Positions 18,438 through 28,036 of a DNA stretch of 64,000 nucleotides are shown here, piece by piece. Every line of letters begins with the position of its first letter. Positions within the stretch are counted from its first letter, which is position 1. The stretch is from positions 62,001 through 126,000 of the forward strand of contig CAKPEI010000004.1 of NCBI GenBank assembly GCA_934149365.1, given 5' to 3'. Source of the DNA: an uncultured Clostridia bacterium (GTDB lineage Bacteria; Bacillota; Clostridia; TANB77; CAG-465). The position numbers and the translations under genes were made by a program. Under the pieces are notes generated by a model that did not search any database, was not told where the DNA came from, and was given only the letters and a program-made list of their open reading frames with translations.

Positions 18438-18468
18438 AAAAATACCCTGACAAAAAGTCAGGGTATAA
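18436..18468. terminator. Terminator between bofA and galE (stronger for galE)
   Basis: ATACCCTGAC (18442-18451) pairs with GTCAGGGTAT (18457-18466) around five A. On the minus strand it is followed by seven T, so it mainly ends the galE transcript; on the plus strand the tail is weaker. Confidence 0.85.
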
Positions 18469-18471
18469 ATT

Positions 18472-19470
18472 TTATCTATTATGTTTTACAAAGTTATATG
18501 CATCTTTACACATTTCCTCGATATTTTTTTCTGCTTTCCAATTTAATTTTTCAAGAGCATATGAAGGATCAGCATAACAAGCATCTATATCTCCAGGTCT
18601 TCTAGGCTTGATTTCATATTTTACATCTATGTTATTAACTTTCATAAATGTATTTACTAAATCAAGAACACTATAACCATTACCGGTTCCTAAATTATAT
18701 GCATCACATTCATGTGTATTTAGAATTCTTTCTATTGCTTTTACATGTCCCTTTGCTAAGTCAACTACGTGAATATAATCTCTTACGCCTGTTCCATCGT
18801 GAGTATTATAGTCATTTCCAAAAACTCCTAAACAATCTAATTCTTTAGTTGCCACCTTTATAATATATGGCATTAGGTTGTTTGGAATTCCATTTGGATT
18901 TTCACCAAGAAGTCCAGATTCATGTGCTCCTATTGGGTTAAAATATCTAAGAAGAGCTATACTCCATTCATTATCTGAATTATATAAATCTCTTAAAATA
19001 CCTTCAATTACAAGTTTTGTAGTTCCGTATGGATTAGTTGTTGAAAGTTCAAAATCTTCTTTTATCGGTAAAGCTTTTGGTTTGCCATAAACTGTTGCGC
19101 TAGACGAGAATACTAATTTTTTTACATTAAATTCATTAGCTACTTCGATTAGACTAAGCGTAGAATCAATATTGTTCCTATAATACATAATTGGGTTTTG
19201 AACTGATTCACCTACAGCTTTATATCCTGCAAAGTGTATAATTGCATCTATATTATGCTTTTTAAATATTTTTCTTAAAGCGGTTTTATCACATACATCA
19301 TTTTCATAGAAACTTACATCTTTTTTTGTTATTTCCTTTATATAATTTACTACTTCTTTTTTTGAGTTTGATAAGTTATCTATTATAACGACATCATATC
19401 CAGCATTTAATAGTTCAACACATGTGTGGCTTCCTATGAAACCAGTTCCACCAGTTACTAATATTTTCAT
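18472..19470 (-). CDS. galE: UDP-glucose 4-epimerase
   Basis: A 332-residue epimerase that interconverts UDP-glucose and UDP-galactose using bound NAD. The N-terminal GTGFIGSH is the nucleotide-binding Gly motif. The catalytic pair is NPYGTTK (Tyr-x-x-x-Lys) with SSSATVYG before it. RYFNPIGAHESG and YNLGTGNGYSV are typical of GalE. The product would feed wall or surface polysaccharide synthesis. It is monocistronic on the minus strand, diverging from recA, with GGAGGT before the ATG. Confidence 0.95.
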   Translation of the reverse strand: MKILVTGGTGFIGSHTCVELLNAGYDVVIIDNLSNSKKEVVNYIKEITKKDVSFYENDVCDKTALRKIFKKHNIDAIIHFAGYKAVGESVQNPIMYYRNNIDSTLSLIEVANEFNVKKLVFSSSATVYGKPKALPIKEDFELSTTNPYGTTKLVIEGILRDLYNSDNEWSIALLRYFNPIGAHESGLLGENPNGIPNNLMPYIIKVATKELDCLGVFGNDYNTHDGTGVRDYIHVVDLAKGHVKAIERILNTHECDAYNLGTGNGYSVLDLVNTFMKVNNIDVKYEIKPRRPGDIDACYADPSYALEKLNWKAEKNIEEMCKDAYNFVKHNR

Positions 19471-19628
19471 AAATGTACCTCCAAAATTAATTTCCTACAT
19501 TATATCAAATTAGTGTCGAAAATGCTAGTATATTAAATTTGTGTATTTTTTTGACATACTATTTTATTTGACATTTTGCCAATTGGAATATATAATTGCA
19601 ATATATCAAAAAAAATTAGAAAAAAGTG

Positions 19629-19677
19629 TTGACAAACATTTGTTTGAAATGTATAATATGTTCAAACAGATGTTCTA
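19629..19677 (+). promoter_or_regulatory. recA promoter with two LexA-like dyads
   Basis: TTGACA (19629-19634) and TATAAT (19652-19657) are 17 bases apart, a perfect sigma-A promoter. CAAACATTTGTTTG (19633-19646) lies between the two boxes and TCAAACAGATGTTCTA (19662-19677) just after the -10. Both resemble the Gram-positive SOS box (GAAC-n4-GTTC), the second closer (AAAC-n4-GTTC). Repression by LexA is therefore expected; no lexA gene is in the window. Confidence 0.7.
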
Positions 19678-19703
19678 ACAGAACTTGAGTAGGAGGAATA
19701 TAT

Positions 19704-20756
19704 ATGATATCAGAAGAAAAGAAAAAAGCATTAGATGTAGCAATGTCACAAATCGAAAAGAATTTTGGTAAAGGTGCTATAATGAAATTAGGGGAAGTAG
19801 GAAGTGTAAACGTTGATAGTATACCAACAGGCGCATTAAGTTTGGATATTGCACTTGGAATCGGAGGAGTACCAAGAGGTAGAATAATAGAAGTATTTGG
19901 GCCAGAGTCATCTGGTAAAACTACAGTATCTCTTCACATGATTGCAGAAGCTCAGAAGTTGGGTGGAGTAGCAGCATTTATAGATGCAGAACATGCACTT
20001 GATCCAGTATACGCTAAAAAATTAGGCGTAGATATAGATAATTTGATAGTATCTCAACCAGATACAGGTGAGCAAGCTTTAGAGATAACTGAACAGTTAG
20101 TAAGAAGTGGAGCAATAGACATAGTAGTTGTTGACTCTGTTGCAGCACTTGTTCCAAAAGCTGAAATCGATGGAGAAATGGGTGATGCTCACGTTGGACT
20201 TCAAGCAAGACTTATGTCTCAAGCATTAAGAAAACTTACAGGTGTTTTAGCAAAATCAAAAACAGTTGCAGTATTTATAAACCAATTGAGAGAAAAAGTT
20301 GGTATTATGTTTGGTAATCCAGAAACAACACCAGGAGGTAGAGCTCTTAAATTCTACTCATCTGTTAGACTTGATGTAAGAAAACAAGAAGCTATAAAAG
20401 TAAATGGTGAAGTTATGGGAACAAGGACAAAAGTTAAGGTAGTAAAAAATAAAGTTGCGCCACCATTTAGAGAAGCAGAATTTGATATAGTATATGGTGA
20501 AGGAATTTCATCAGAAGGTTGTGTACTTGATTTAGCAGTTAACTTAAACATAGTTAATAAAGCTGGTGCATGGTTCTCATATAATGGAGATAAAATAGGG
20601 CAAGGTAGAGAAGCTGCTAAGACTTACTTAAAGAATAATCCAGAAGTAATGGCAGAGATAGAGAAAAAGGTTAGAGATAATTTTAATCTTGCTTTTGAAA
20701 AAAGTTTAGGCGAAATAGAAGAACAAGATGATGATACATTAGAAGATGAAGAATAA
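19704..20756 (+). CDS. recA: Recombinase RecA
   Basis: A 350-residue ATP-dependent strand-exchange protein that also triggers LexA cleavage. Walker A is GPESSGKTT (~66-74) and Walker B is [21 protein letters not shown] loop L1 ([19 protein letters not shown]) and loop L2 ([20 protein letters not shown]) match the family. The acidic tail ends [17 protein letters not shown] lies eight bases before the ATG. It is followed by a hairpin and then recX. Confidence 0.98.
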   Translation: MISEEKKKALDVAMSQIEKNFGKGAIMKLGEVGSVNVDSIPTGALSLDIALGIGGVPRGRIIEVFGPESSGKTTVSLHMIAEAQKLGGVAAFIDAEHALDPVYAKKLGVDIDNLIVSQPDTGEQALEITEQLVRSGAIDIVVVDSVAALVPKAEIDGEMGDAHVGLQARLMSQALRKLTGVLAKSKTVAVFINQLREKVGIMFGNPETTPGGRALKFYSSVRLDVRKQEAIKVNGEVMGTRTKVKVVKNKVAPPFREAEFDIVYGEGISSEGCVLDLAVNLNIVNKAGAWFSYNGDKIGQGREAAKTYLKNNPEVMAEIEKKVRDNFNLAFEKSLGEIEEQDDDTLEDEE

Positions 20757-20763
20757 TAGCAAA

Positions 20764-20804
20764 GGCTACCCTCTTATAATATAAGGGGGTAGTGTTTGAA
20801 TTTT
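20764..20804 (+). terminator. Hairpin between recA and recX
   Basis: CTACCCTCTTAT (20766-20777) pairs with ATAAGGGGGTAG (20781-20792), one wobble pair and a three-base loop. The T-tract after it is weak (TGTTTGAATTTT), so it probably acts as a partial terminator that reduces recX expression relative to recA. Confidence 0.7.
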
Positions 20805-20821
20805 ATAGAAAGGAATAAAAT

Positions 20822-21250
20822 ATGGAGTATATTCTATTAAAAGAAAAGGCTATAAAATATATAGGAATATCTAAAAAGACTGAATTTGAGGTAAGAAAAA
20901 AACTTAAAAACGTTTCTACCGATGAAGAGTTAATAAATAAAGTAATTGAATATTTAAAAGAATTAGGATATATCGATGACATTGATTACGTTAAGTCATA
21001 CATAAGACAGAACATTAATATGTTAAAATATAGCAAATATGAACTAAAGCAAAAGCTATTGCAAAAAGGTATAAAAGCTAGTATAATTGAAGAAAAGTTT
21101 GAAACTGATTTACCAGAGGACTACGAAAGAAGAGTTATAGAAAAGCTTACACATGGTAAATTAAAAAATTATGAAGATATTAAAAGAAAAGAATATCTGT
21201 ATAGAAAAGGTTTTAGATTTGATAATTTAGGTGAGATGTATGAAGAGTAA
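20822..21250 (+). CDS. recX: Regulatory protein RecX
   Basis: A 142-residue protein that binds RecA filaments and modulates their activity. It is built of the three-helix repeats typical of RecX, with KKTEFEVRKKLK and LKELGYIDDIDYVKSYIRQ in repeat 1 and KYSKYELKQKLLQKGI in repeat 2. It is at the short end of the family. Its position directly behind recA supports the call. Its last codons overlap the next start by 11 bases. Confidence 0.9.
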   Translation: MEYILLKEKAIKYIGISKKTEFEVRKKLKNVSTDEELINKVIEYLKELGYIDDIDYVKSYIRQNINMLKYSKYELKQKLLQKGIKASIIEEKFETDLPEDYERRVIEKLTHGKLKNYEDIKRKEYLYRKGFRFDNLGEMYEE

Positions 21251-22097
21251 TGAGTTAATGAATAATGAATTATACATGAATATGATTAATCAAAATGTAG
21301 CATATATAAAAAAAGTAGCAAAGGAAAAGAGCATAGATACAAGTATATATGAAATTGCAATTGTGCTTGGATCTGGACTTTCTCATGTTATAAATGATAT
21401 GAATGTGCATTTTGAAATAAAATATAAAGATATGCCATTTATGCCTGTTTCTACGGTAAAAGGACATGAGTCAAGATTAGTTTTTGGAAATTTTAATGGC
21501 AAAAATGTTATCGTTATGGATGGTAGATTTCATTACTATGAAGGTTATCATTTAAGAGAAGTAACAATGCCTGTAAGAATTTTTAAAAAGCTTGGTATAA
21601 ATAAAATTATACTTACTAATGCTGCAGGTGCATCAAATAGCGAGTACAAAGTAGGAGATATAATGATATTTAAAGATCATGTAAATCTTACTGGACTTAA
21701 TCCATTAATAGGTCAAAATCTTGATGAATTTGGTGAACGTTTTATTCCTATAAATGGCACATATGATGAAAAATTAATAGAGGAAATATATTCTAAAGCT
21801 AAAGAAAAAGACATTAATATTCACAAAGGTGTATTTATGTGGTTTACTGGACCATCATATGAAACGACAGCTGAAGTAGATATTATGAGAAAATTAGGAG
21901 TTGATGCAAGGGCTATGTCAACAGTACCAGAGATTATTGTTGCAGCTCATTCTGGTATGAAAGTAGTTGCTTTTTCTTGTATTACTAATGTTACTTTGTC
22001 AAATGAAAAAGATGACCATAATTCAGTTGTGGAAAATGCAAAAATTGGTTCTAAAAATATGAAAGAAGTATTAAAAATTGCGGCGGAGGTTATATAG
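21240..22097 (+). CDS. Purine nucleoside phosphorylase
   Basis: A 285-residue trimeric-type phosphorylase that splits purine nucleosides to base and ribose 1-phosphate for salvage. Motifs: VLGSGLSH (phosphate site), GRFHYYEGYH, TNAAGAS, FTGPSYETTAE and ITNVTLS. The ATG at 21240 has AGGTGAG just upstream and overlaps the recX stop; the frame opens earlier at 21231. The family order after recX is not the Bacillus one, so the operon link to recA-recX is local. It lies upstream of scpA with only four bases between them. Confidence 0.92.
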   Translation: MKSNELMNNELYMNMINQNVAYIKKVAKEKSIDTSIYEIAIVLGSGLSHVINDMNVHFEIKYKDMPFMPVSTVKGHESRLVFGNFNGKNVIVMDGRFHYYEGYHLREVTMPVRIFKKLGINKIILTNAAGASNSEYKVGDIMIFKDHVNLTGLNPLIGQNLDEFGERFIPINGTYDEKLIEEIYSKAKEKDINIHKGVFMWFTGPSYETTAEVDIMRKLGVDARAMSTVPEIIVAAHSGMKVVAFSCITNVTLSNEKDDHNSVVENAKIGSKNMKEVLKIAAEVI

Positions 22098-22101
22098 TAT
22101 A

Positions 22102-22899
22102 ATGAATACTTTACTTGAAAACAATGAAAATGATGTGTTTAAAATAGAAATAAACAATTTCGAAGGGCCTTTAGATTTACTTTGTTTCCTTATTTCTAAA
22201 AATAAAATGAACATATTTGATATATCACTTAGTGAAATTACAGATGAGTATATAGCATATTTAGATCATATGCAAAGCATGAACTTAGACATTGCAACAG
22301 AGTTTTTAGTTATGGCTTCTAATTTGCTATATATAAAATCTAAAAAGTTACTTCCTGTAATAGAGCCAGAAGATGATGAAGAGGAAAATGAGCTTACAGA
22401 AGAACAGCTTATAAACAGAATACTCGAATATAAACAGTATAAAGAAAAGTTGGAAGATTTCAAGAAAATGTATGCTGAAAATTTTGGTAGCTTTGAAAAG
22501 CAAACAGAACAAATAAAAATTAAAAGACAATGGGATGGAAAGTTAAACATATCTTTGGACGATTTTTATGATATTTATAGTAATGTTAAACACAGAAATG
22601 AAGAGAAGATAAATAAAAGAGCAAAAAATGTTGAAAGTATAGTAACGTATGAAAGAGTTACTATAAGAAGTAAAGTTAAGCAGATAATAGATTTGTTTAA
22701 GAAAAAAACTAGTTTTGTATTCAGTAATGTATATAATGTAAAAAAGGAAAAGAAGATAGATATTGTTACAGCTTTTTTAAGTGTTCTTGAACTTTCTAGG
22801 TTGAAACATGTTAACATAGAACAAAAAGACATGTTTGGAGATATTGTGGTTAAAAAAGTAGATATGAAATCAATTGACCTTTCCCTTATAGAAGAATAA
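22102..22899 (+). CDS. scpA: Segregation and condensation protein A
   Basis: A 265-residue kleisin that bridges the SMC heads in chromosome condensation. The N-terminal signature NNFEGPLDLLCFLISKNKM and ILYIKSKKLLP-like helix (NLLYIKSKKLLPVIEP) are clear. An acidic linker (DDEEENELTEEQ) and the C-terminal winged helix (VTAFLSVLELSRLKHV) complete it. The ATG at 22102 is chosen; TTG at 22078 in frame would use a ribosome site worse placed. The partner scpB usually follows directly, but here the next gene is DUF2953. Confidence 0.95.
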   Translation: MNTLLENNENDVFKIEINNFEGPLDLLCFLISKNKMNIFDISLSEITDEYIAYLDHMQSMNLDIATEFLVMASNLLYIKSKKLLPVIEPEDDEEENELTEEQLINRILEYKQYKEKLEDFKKMYAENFGSFEKQTEQIKIKRQWDGKLNISLDDFYDIYSNVKHRNEEKINKRAKNVESIVTYERVTIRSKVKQIIDLFKKKTSFVFSNVYNVKKEKKIDIVTAFLSVLELSRLKHVNIEQKDMFGDIVVKKVDMKSIDLSLIEE

Positions 22900-22935
22900 A
22901 ATGTATATATAGTATTAAAGTAGCAAACAATACTA

Positions 22936-23619
22936 ATGGTGATTAATGTGATTTATTTGATTATATTAGTGACAGTTATTGTTGCTATTTTTTTTATACC
23001 AATAAAAATTGATTTGTATATAAAAGCAAAGGGTAAAAATGTGTACTATGATTATAATTTAGAGGAAGAAAGTAATAACGCAGTGATAACTATTAAAATA
23101 TTAGGTGTTATCCCTATATTTAAATATAACTATAAAAAGGAAAAAATAAAAAGAGAATATGTATCTATTTTAGATTATATTTCTAGTGTAATAAAGAAAA
23201 ATCAGCAAGAGGGAAAGATTAGTATTTCTGGTGTAACTAAGAAATCCCTTAAATTTATAAAGAAAATAAAATTTGATAAACTGGTATTGATAGGTGGATT
23301 TAATACAGAGGACTATGTGAAAAATGCTTATTTAAATGCAAGTATAAATACTATAATTTGTATGATTATAAATGGCAATCAAAAAAAATTCAATTTAAAT
23401 AATCTATACTATCAAGTTTCCATTTCAAATTATGACTATTATCTAACACTAAACAGTATAATTAAGTTTTATTTAGTTCATAATATTGATATGATTTTCA
23501 GTATATTTTGTTTTATTTTAAAAACAAAAAGAACTATGAAAAAAGAGATAAGGAGAGTTGAAAAAAATGGCAGAACATCCAATAGAAAATTTAATGATGA
23601 CAGCAATGAGTTCGCTTAG
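22936..23619 (+). CDS. DUF2953 membrane protein (YtfI-like)
   Basis: A 227-residue protein with an N-terminal membrane helix (VIYLIILVTVIVAIFFIPI), then a mixed domain (ITIKILGVIPIFKYNYKKEK), fitting the DUF2953 family, which pairs with gerW/ytfJ in spore formers. A second hydrophobic segment lies near residues 170-190. Its last 53 bases overlap the gerW start, a sign of translational coupling. Function is not established; a role in spore formation or germination is inferred from the pair. Confidence 0.8.
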   Translation: MVINVIYLIILVTVIVAIFFIPIKIDLYIKAKGKNVYYDYNLEEESNNAVITIKILGVIPIFKYNYKKEKIKREYVSILDYISSVIKKNQQEGKISISGVTKKSLKFIKKIKFDKLVLIGGFNTEDYVKNAYLNASINTIICMIINGNQKKFNLNNLYYQVSISNYDYYLTLNSIIKFYLVHNIDMIFSIFCFILKTKRTMKKEIRRVEKNGRTSNRKFNDDSNEFA

Positions 23620-23992
23620 AGATATGATTGATGTTAATACTATAGTAGGAGAGTTAGTTGAGACCCAGGCGGGAACTAGTATAATACCAATATCTAAAGT
23701 AAGTTTCGGTTTTGCAGCAGGAGGTAGTGAATTTAATAGTAAAAATATTTCCAAAGAAATAAGTGAGGCTAGATTACCTTTTGGTGGTGGTAGTGGAGCA
23801 GGAGTTAATATATCGCCGGCCGCATTTTTAGTAGTAACTGGTGATGTAGTTAAACTTCTAACATTAGATAGTAACAATACAGCATTAGATAGGATAATTG
23901 ACCTTGCGCCTGATGTTTTGAGCAAGATAACAAACCTAGTTGATAAAAACATGAATAAAACTACTCAAATATTAAAAATAGAGGAAGAGTAA
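23567..23992 (+). CDS. ytfJ: GerW-family sporulation protein (YtfJ)
   Basis: A 141-residue protein. The ATG at 23567 has AAGGAGAG before it; an in-frame TTG at 23558 is too close to that site to be used. The family pattern is HPIENLMMTAMSSLRDMIDVN, then VGELVETQAG and IPISKVSFGFAAGGSE, then the Gly-rich GGGSGAGVNISPAAFLVV. In Bacillus GerW is needed for spores to respond to L-alanine. It sits between DUF2953 and the GerA-type genes, so the whole block is about spore formation and germination. Confidence 0.92.
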   Translation: MAEHPIENLMMTAMSSLRDMIDVNTIVGELVETQAGTSIIPISKVSFGFAAGGSEFNSKNISKEISEARLPFGGGSGAGVNISPAAFLVVTGDVVKLLTLDSNNTALDRIIDLAPDVLSKITNLVDKNMNKTTQILKIEEE

Positions 23993-23993
23993 A

Positions 23994-25475
23994 ATGTTTA
24001 ACGATTGGAGATTAAAAAAAGGTCCTCTTATGCCAAGAAGCAAGAGTATTAATGATGGACTAAGTGTTAAAAGTATAAAATCAGAACTTTCCGATAGTGA
24101 TGATTTAATTGTAAAAGAAATATCAGTAATAGGAAATAAAAAAATAACAATAGTTGGAATAGATGGCCTCATAAATTCAATATTGCTAGACCAAAATGTG
24201 ATAGGACCTTTAATAAAATTGAAAGATAAAAATCTTACTAAATGTGATAACAAATTGAGTATGCAATACATATTTAAGCAAATAGAAGATGGAGCAATAC
24301 CTCATATAGAAATGGAAATAGTATATAAAATGGAAGATATATTATCCCAAGTATTAGCAGGTTGTGTATGTGTACTTTTATCAGATATAAAAGATAAGGC
24401 AATAATATTTGATGTTAAAGGGTATGAAAAAAGAACTGTATCAGAACCGACCAATGAAAATATTATAAAAGGCTCAAAGGAAGCTTTTAATGAAACTTTA
24501 AGAGATAATACTGCTATTATTAGAAGAAGAGTAAGAAGTAAAGATTTAAAAATACGAGAGTTTGATGTGGGCAGTAAAAGTAATACAAAAGTGGCTGTTG
24601 TATATATGGAAGGAGTAACAGATAAAAAAATATTAGATGAAATAATACGAAGAATAAAGAAAATGGATACTTCTAGTATAATTGCACCAGCAGCTTTTGA
24701 AGAGCAACTTTTAGATGATAATAAATCAATATTTCCATCTATGCTGTACACAGAAAGAGTTGACAAACTCACTTCTAATATTATTGAGGGAGAGATTGCC
24801 ATTATAATTGACGGTTTATCAATTGTTTATACCGTTCCTGCAGTATTTAATATGTTTTTCCAAGTACCAGAAGATTACTCATTTAACTATTTTATTTCAT
24901 CAATTCTAAGGTTTATGAGATATGTGGCATCTTTTATTACCATATTTACACCTGGATTTTATGTGGCAATAGCAACATTTCATCCAGAGATGTTACCTAC
25001 AGAACTTTCTTTATCTATTATAAAAAGTAAGCAAGGAGTGCCTTTTACTACTATACTTGAAGTAATATTTATGCTTATTGCATTTGAAATGTTAATTGAA
25101 GCAGGAGAAAGGCTTCCCAAACTTATAGGGCAAACTATTTCAATTGTAGGTGGACTTATAGTAGGTGAAGCTGCTGTTAATGCAAAGTTTACATCTCCTG
25201 CCGTTGTTGTAGTCGTGGCAATAGCAGGAATAACTGGCTTTTTAGTTCCTAATCAAGATTTGGCAAATTCTTTTAGAATTATAAGGCTAGTGCTGGTTGT
25301 TGTTGGAGGAATGATGGGACTATATGGAGTAGCGCTAGAGATAGTTCTTACTTTATATTATTTAGCAAGTAAAGAATCTTTTGGAGTTCCATACTTGGTA
25401 CCATTTACATCAAATTCATTTAAAAACTTAAATAAAGATACATTTGTTAGAGGTATTATGTCTAAAAATGAGTAA
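23994..25475 (+). CDS. Spore germination receptor A subunit (GerA/SpoVAF family)
   Basis: A 493-residue membrane protein. The N-terminal ~230 residues form the soluble domain typical of GerAA and SpoVAF (DLIVKEISVIGNKKITIVGID, VGSKSNTKVAVVYMEGVTD, DEIIRRIKKM). The C-terminal half has five or six helices and the family segment TIFTPGFYVAIATFHPEMLPTEL, followed by VPFTTILEVIFMLIAFEMLIEAG and RLPKLIGQTISIVGGLIVGEAAV. With the GerAC- and GerAB-like genes after it, it would form a nutrient receptor in the spore inner membrane. SpoVAF is the nearest alternative. It overlaps no neighbour and starts one base after gerW. Confidence 0.9.
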   Translation: MFNDWRLKKGPLMPRSKSINDGLSVKSIKSELSDSDDLIVKEISVIGNKKITIVGIDGLINSILLDQNVIGPLIKLKDKNLTKCDNKLSMQYIFKQIEDGAIPHIEMEIVYKMEDILSQVLAGCVCVLLSDIKDKAIIFDVKGYEKRTVSEPTNENIIKGSKEAFNETLRDNTAIIRRRVRSKDLKIREFDVGSKSNTKVAVVYMEGVTDKKILDEIIRRIKKMDTSSIIAPAAFEEQLLDDNKSIFPSMLYTERVDKLTSNIIEGEIAIIIDGLSIVYTVPAVFNMFFQVPEDYSFNYFISSILRFMRYVASFITIFTPGFYVAIATFHPEMLPTELSLSIIKSKQGVPFTTILEVIFMLIAFEMLIEAGERLPKLIGQTISIVGGLIVGEAAVNAKFTSPAVVVVVAIAGITGFLVPNQDLANSFRIIRLVLVVVGGMMGLYGVALEIVLTLYYLASKESFGVPYLVPFTSNSFKNLNKDTFVRGIMSKNE

Positions 25476-25488
25476 AGAGGTAAAATTT

Positions 25489-26712
25489 ATGATTAAAATA
25501 ACCAAAATAGCTACAGTGATTATTATTGTATTAACTATTTCTTTATGTGCAAGTAAACTTCTTCCGCAAAGTAAGGAAATAGACCAAATGGAAATAATAA
25601 AAGTTGTAGGGTTAGATTATGAAGACAATAAAAAAGATGGAGGAAAAGCTACAGTTTCTTTTACAATGGAAAAAGATGATAGTAGTGGCGATGATGAAAA
25701 TGCACAAAAACAATCAAAAACACAAGAAGTTATGAGGTATAGTGCTAGAACTTGCAACGAGGCATTAAAGCAGATGCAGTTTTATACTGACAAATTTGTG
25801 GAAGGGTCTCATATAAAGTTTTTCTTAATAGGTGAAAAAACAGCAAGAGAAGATATAGATAAAGCATTAGATGAAATATCTAAAGATAAAGAAATAAGGC
25901 TCTCTAGTCATGTTTATTTAGTAAAAGATATGAATGCGTATGATTTTTTGGAAAATATAATATCGTTAGAATATGAACTTGGTGAAAAATTAACTAGTAT
26001 GGAGAAAAAAGTTGAAGGTAAAACCATAGTAAAACCACTTGCAATATCAGAATTGTTGTCTGGAAAATTATCAGATACAGGAGTTTATCTAATACCTACT
26101 TTACAATATATGTCTGATAGTACTGATTTAGAGGTAACAAAGGAAAATTCTTCTGAGCAAGAAGAAAAGTTAAAAAAACAGTTTGATTTTTACGGTTATG
26201 GAATAATGAAAGAAAATAAATTGGTAGAATTCTTAAACAAAGATGAAGCAATAATATATAATATGCTTATTAATAATGCTACTGCAGGAAATATAGAAAT
26301 TGAAACAGAGTCGGGTGAAATTATATCTTTTGGAATAGAAAATATAACTTCGTCATATGACTTCAAATTTAGTGAAGACGGGAGCTTGGATAAGATTGTA
26401 ATAAAAATGAAATTTAAAAGTAATTTTTATGAAATATACAATGAAGATGACCCAACTAAGGGAAGTAAGATAGATGAGTATGAAAAATTACAAGAGGAAG
26501 AAGTAAAAAAACAAATAGAAAAAATCTTACAAAAAACGCAAGAATTAAATATCGATGTATTAAATATAGAAGAAAAATTAAAATTAAAGCACCCATACAA
26601 GTATAAGAATGTAAAAAATATATTTAAAAATGAATATAAAGATTTAAAATTTGATGTTCAAGTCGAAACTAAAATAGAGAGAACATATGATGTTATTAAA
26701 ACTCATAAATAA
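25489..26712 (+). CDS. Spore germination lipoprotein, GerAC family
   Basis: A 407-residue protein. The ATG at 25489 has AGAGG eight bases upstream; earlier in-frame starts overlap the previous gene. The signal-peptide-like start (IATVIIIVLTISLCAS) holds one Cys at a poor lipobox, so lipid attachment is likely but not certain. The next part, KEIDQMEIIKVVGLDYED, is the family pattern, with the C-terminal region (EVKKQIEKILQKTQELNIDVL and HPYKYKNVKNIF) typical of the GerAC fold. It would be the outer lipoprotein of the germinant receptor. A small membrane protein and the frameshifted GerAB follow. Confidence 0.88.
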   Translation: MIKITKIATVIIIVLTISLCASKLLPQSKEIDQMEIIKVVGLDYEDNKKDGGKATVSFTMEKDDSSGDDENAQKQSKTQEVMRYSARTCNEALKQMQFYTDKFVEGSHIKFFLIGEKTAREDIDKALDEISKDKEIRLSSHVYLVKDMNAYDFLENIISLEYELGEKLTSMEKKVEGKTIVKPLAISELLSGKLSDTGVYLIPTLQYMSDSTDLEVTKENSSEQEEKLKKQFDFYGYGIMKENKLVEFLNKDEAIIYNMLINNATAGNIEIETESGEIISFGIENITSSYDFKFSEDGSLDKIVIKMKFKSNFYEIYNEDDPTKGSKIDEYEKLQEEEVKKQIEKILQKTQELNIDVLNIEEKLKLKHPYKYKNVKNIFKNEYKDLKFDVQVETKIERTYDVIKTHK

Positions 26713-26717
26713 AGGTA

Positions 26718-26942
26718 GTGAAAAAATTGAAGTACATTTGGATAATATTTTTGATAATTTCTGCTCAAGAAATAATATGTAAAAAAATAATGGATAATAA
26801 AAAAGAAATGATAATATATAGCACGATACTCTTAATAAGCGTTGTATTATGTGTAGCATATTATTCTGATGAATATGGTAAGAGTCTATTAGGAATGTTT
26901 AATGACAAAATAAATTTGGAGAAAATGGTATGGATAAAATAG
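26718..26942 (+). CDS. Small membrane protein between GerAC and GerAB
   Basis: A 74-residue protein with two hydrophobic helices (IWIIFLIISAQEII and MIIYSTILLISVVLCVAYY). Small two-helix 'GerD-like subunit' proteins are known in some ger operons, and this might be one. The GTG at 26718 is close to AAAGG; TTG at 26727 gives better spacing. Its last 13 bases overlap the gerAB start. Confidence 0.6.
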   Translation: MKKLKYIWIIFLIISAQEIICKKIMDNKKEMIIYSTILLISVVLCVAYYSDEYGKSLLGMFNDKINLEKMVWIK

Positions 26943-28022
26943 ATAGGAAGATTAGTGTAAGACAATTTATTATAATGTATATTATAGGAACGTGTACATC
27001 TATTATAAGAGTGTTACCCATATATGGCTCTTTTTTTGCTAAAGAGGCAACCTGGGTATCGACTATTGTTGTTTTAGTTCCATTTTTTGCAGTAATATAT
27101 ATGCTTTTTAAAATAATGAGAAAACGGAAAAGATAAGGATTTAATTGAAAGTTTTGAAAACATATTAGGAAGGCCATTAGGCAAAGTACTAGCTTTTGTG
27201 TATTTGTGTGCAGTTATACTATTTTTGGCTTTTAGAATAAGATATTTTGCAGAAAAATGCACGGCAGCTATATTTACTGATGTTCAAATAGAATTTTTTG
27301 TGATTACAATATTATTTGTTGCATATTTAATAGCTAAAAATCATATTCAAGGTTTCGCAAGATTTAGCGAATTTATATGGATACCACTTCTTTTATTTAT
27401 AATTGGGGTATTATTTATATTATCTCCTGAAATAAAAATAAGTAATATATATCCAGTTGCATTTTATGACACAGGAAATATTTTAATGGGAGCTGTGCCA
27501 ATACTTGCTGTTATGGTATATTTTACTTGTATGTTATTCTTAGGTGAATATGTTGATGGAAAGAAAGATTTGTTTAAATATTGTAAAAGATACATTCCAG
27601 TTTGTGGAGTTATTGCAATTAGTATAGTTTTTTGTACTATTGGAGTTTTTGGATATAAATTGTCACAAGTAATGAGCCAGCCATATTTTAGTGCATTAAA
27701 AAATATAGAGTTATTTACCGTTATAGAGAGAGTAGAAGCTCTAGCAATTACATTTTGGCTTGTTACAGATATTGTACTTATTGTTGTTTTGTTTTACATT
27801 GCTACTACACTTATAAAAAGAATATTTAATTTGCCTAGCAGAGAAAAAATGCTTACACCATTACTATTTTTAGAATATGTACTTAGTTTGTATATTGCCT
27901 CTAGTTTGTTTGAACTTGAAAAATATTCTAGAGGAATAGGTTCCATATTGTATATTAGTTTTGGAATAATAATACCTTTTATTCTCTATGCAATAGGTAA
28001 GTTTAGAAAAGTAATTTCATAA
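26930..28022 (+). pseudogene. GerAB-family germinant permease, disrupted by a single-base frameshift
   Basis: Two frames, 26930-27136 and 27198-28022, are parts of one APC-type membrane protein. Frame 1 (DKIDRKISVRQFIIMYIIGTC...) ends early at 27134-27136. Removing one A from the AAAA run at 27121-27124 joins it to frame 2 through MRNGKDKDLIESFENILG and gives 363 residues, the normal GerAB size, with ~10 helices. So the change is one extra A. Homopolymer slippage (biological), phase variation, or an assembly error are all possible; the sequence cannot decide. The ribosome site GGAG before the ATG is intact. Confidence 0.85.
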
Positions 28023-28036
28023 CTTTCATAAAATAT

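Noticed and set aside
24302..24802. Long minus-strand frame opposite the GerA-type gene, and similar frames at 23518 and 28054
   Set aside because: These are reverse shadows of strongly conserved genes, with biased composition (Ser/Leu/Ile) and no ribosome sites.
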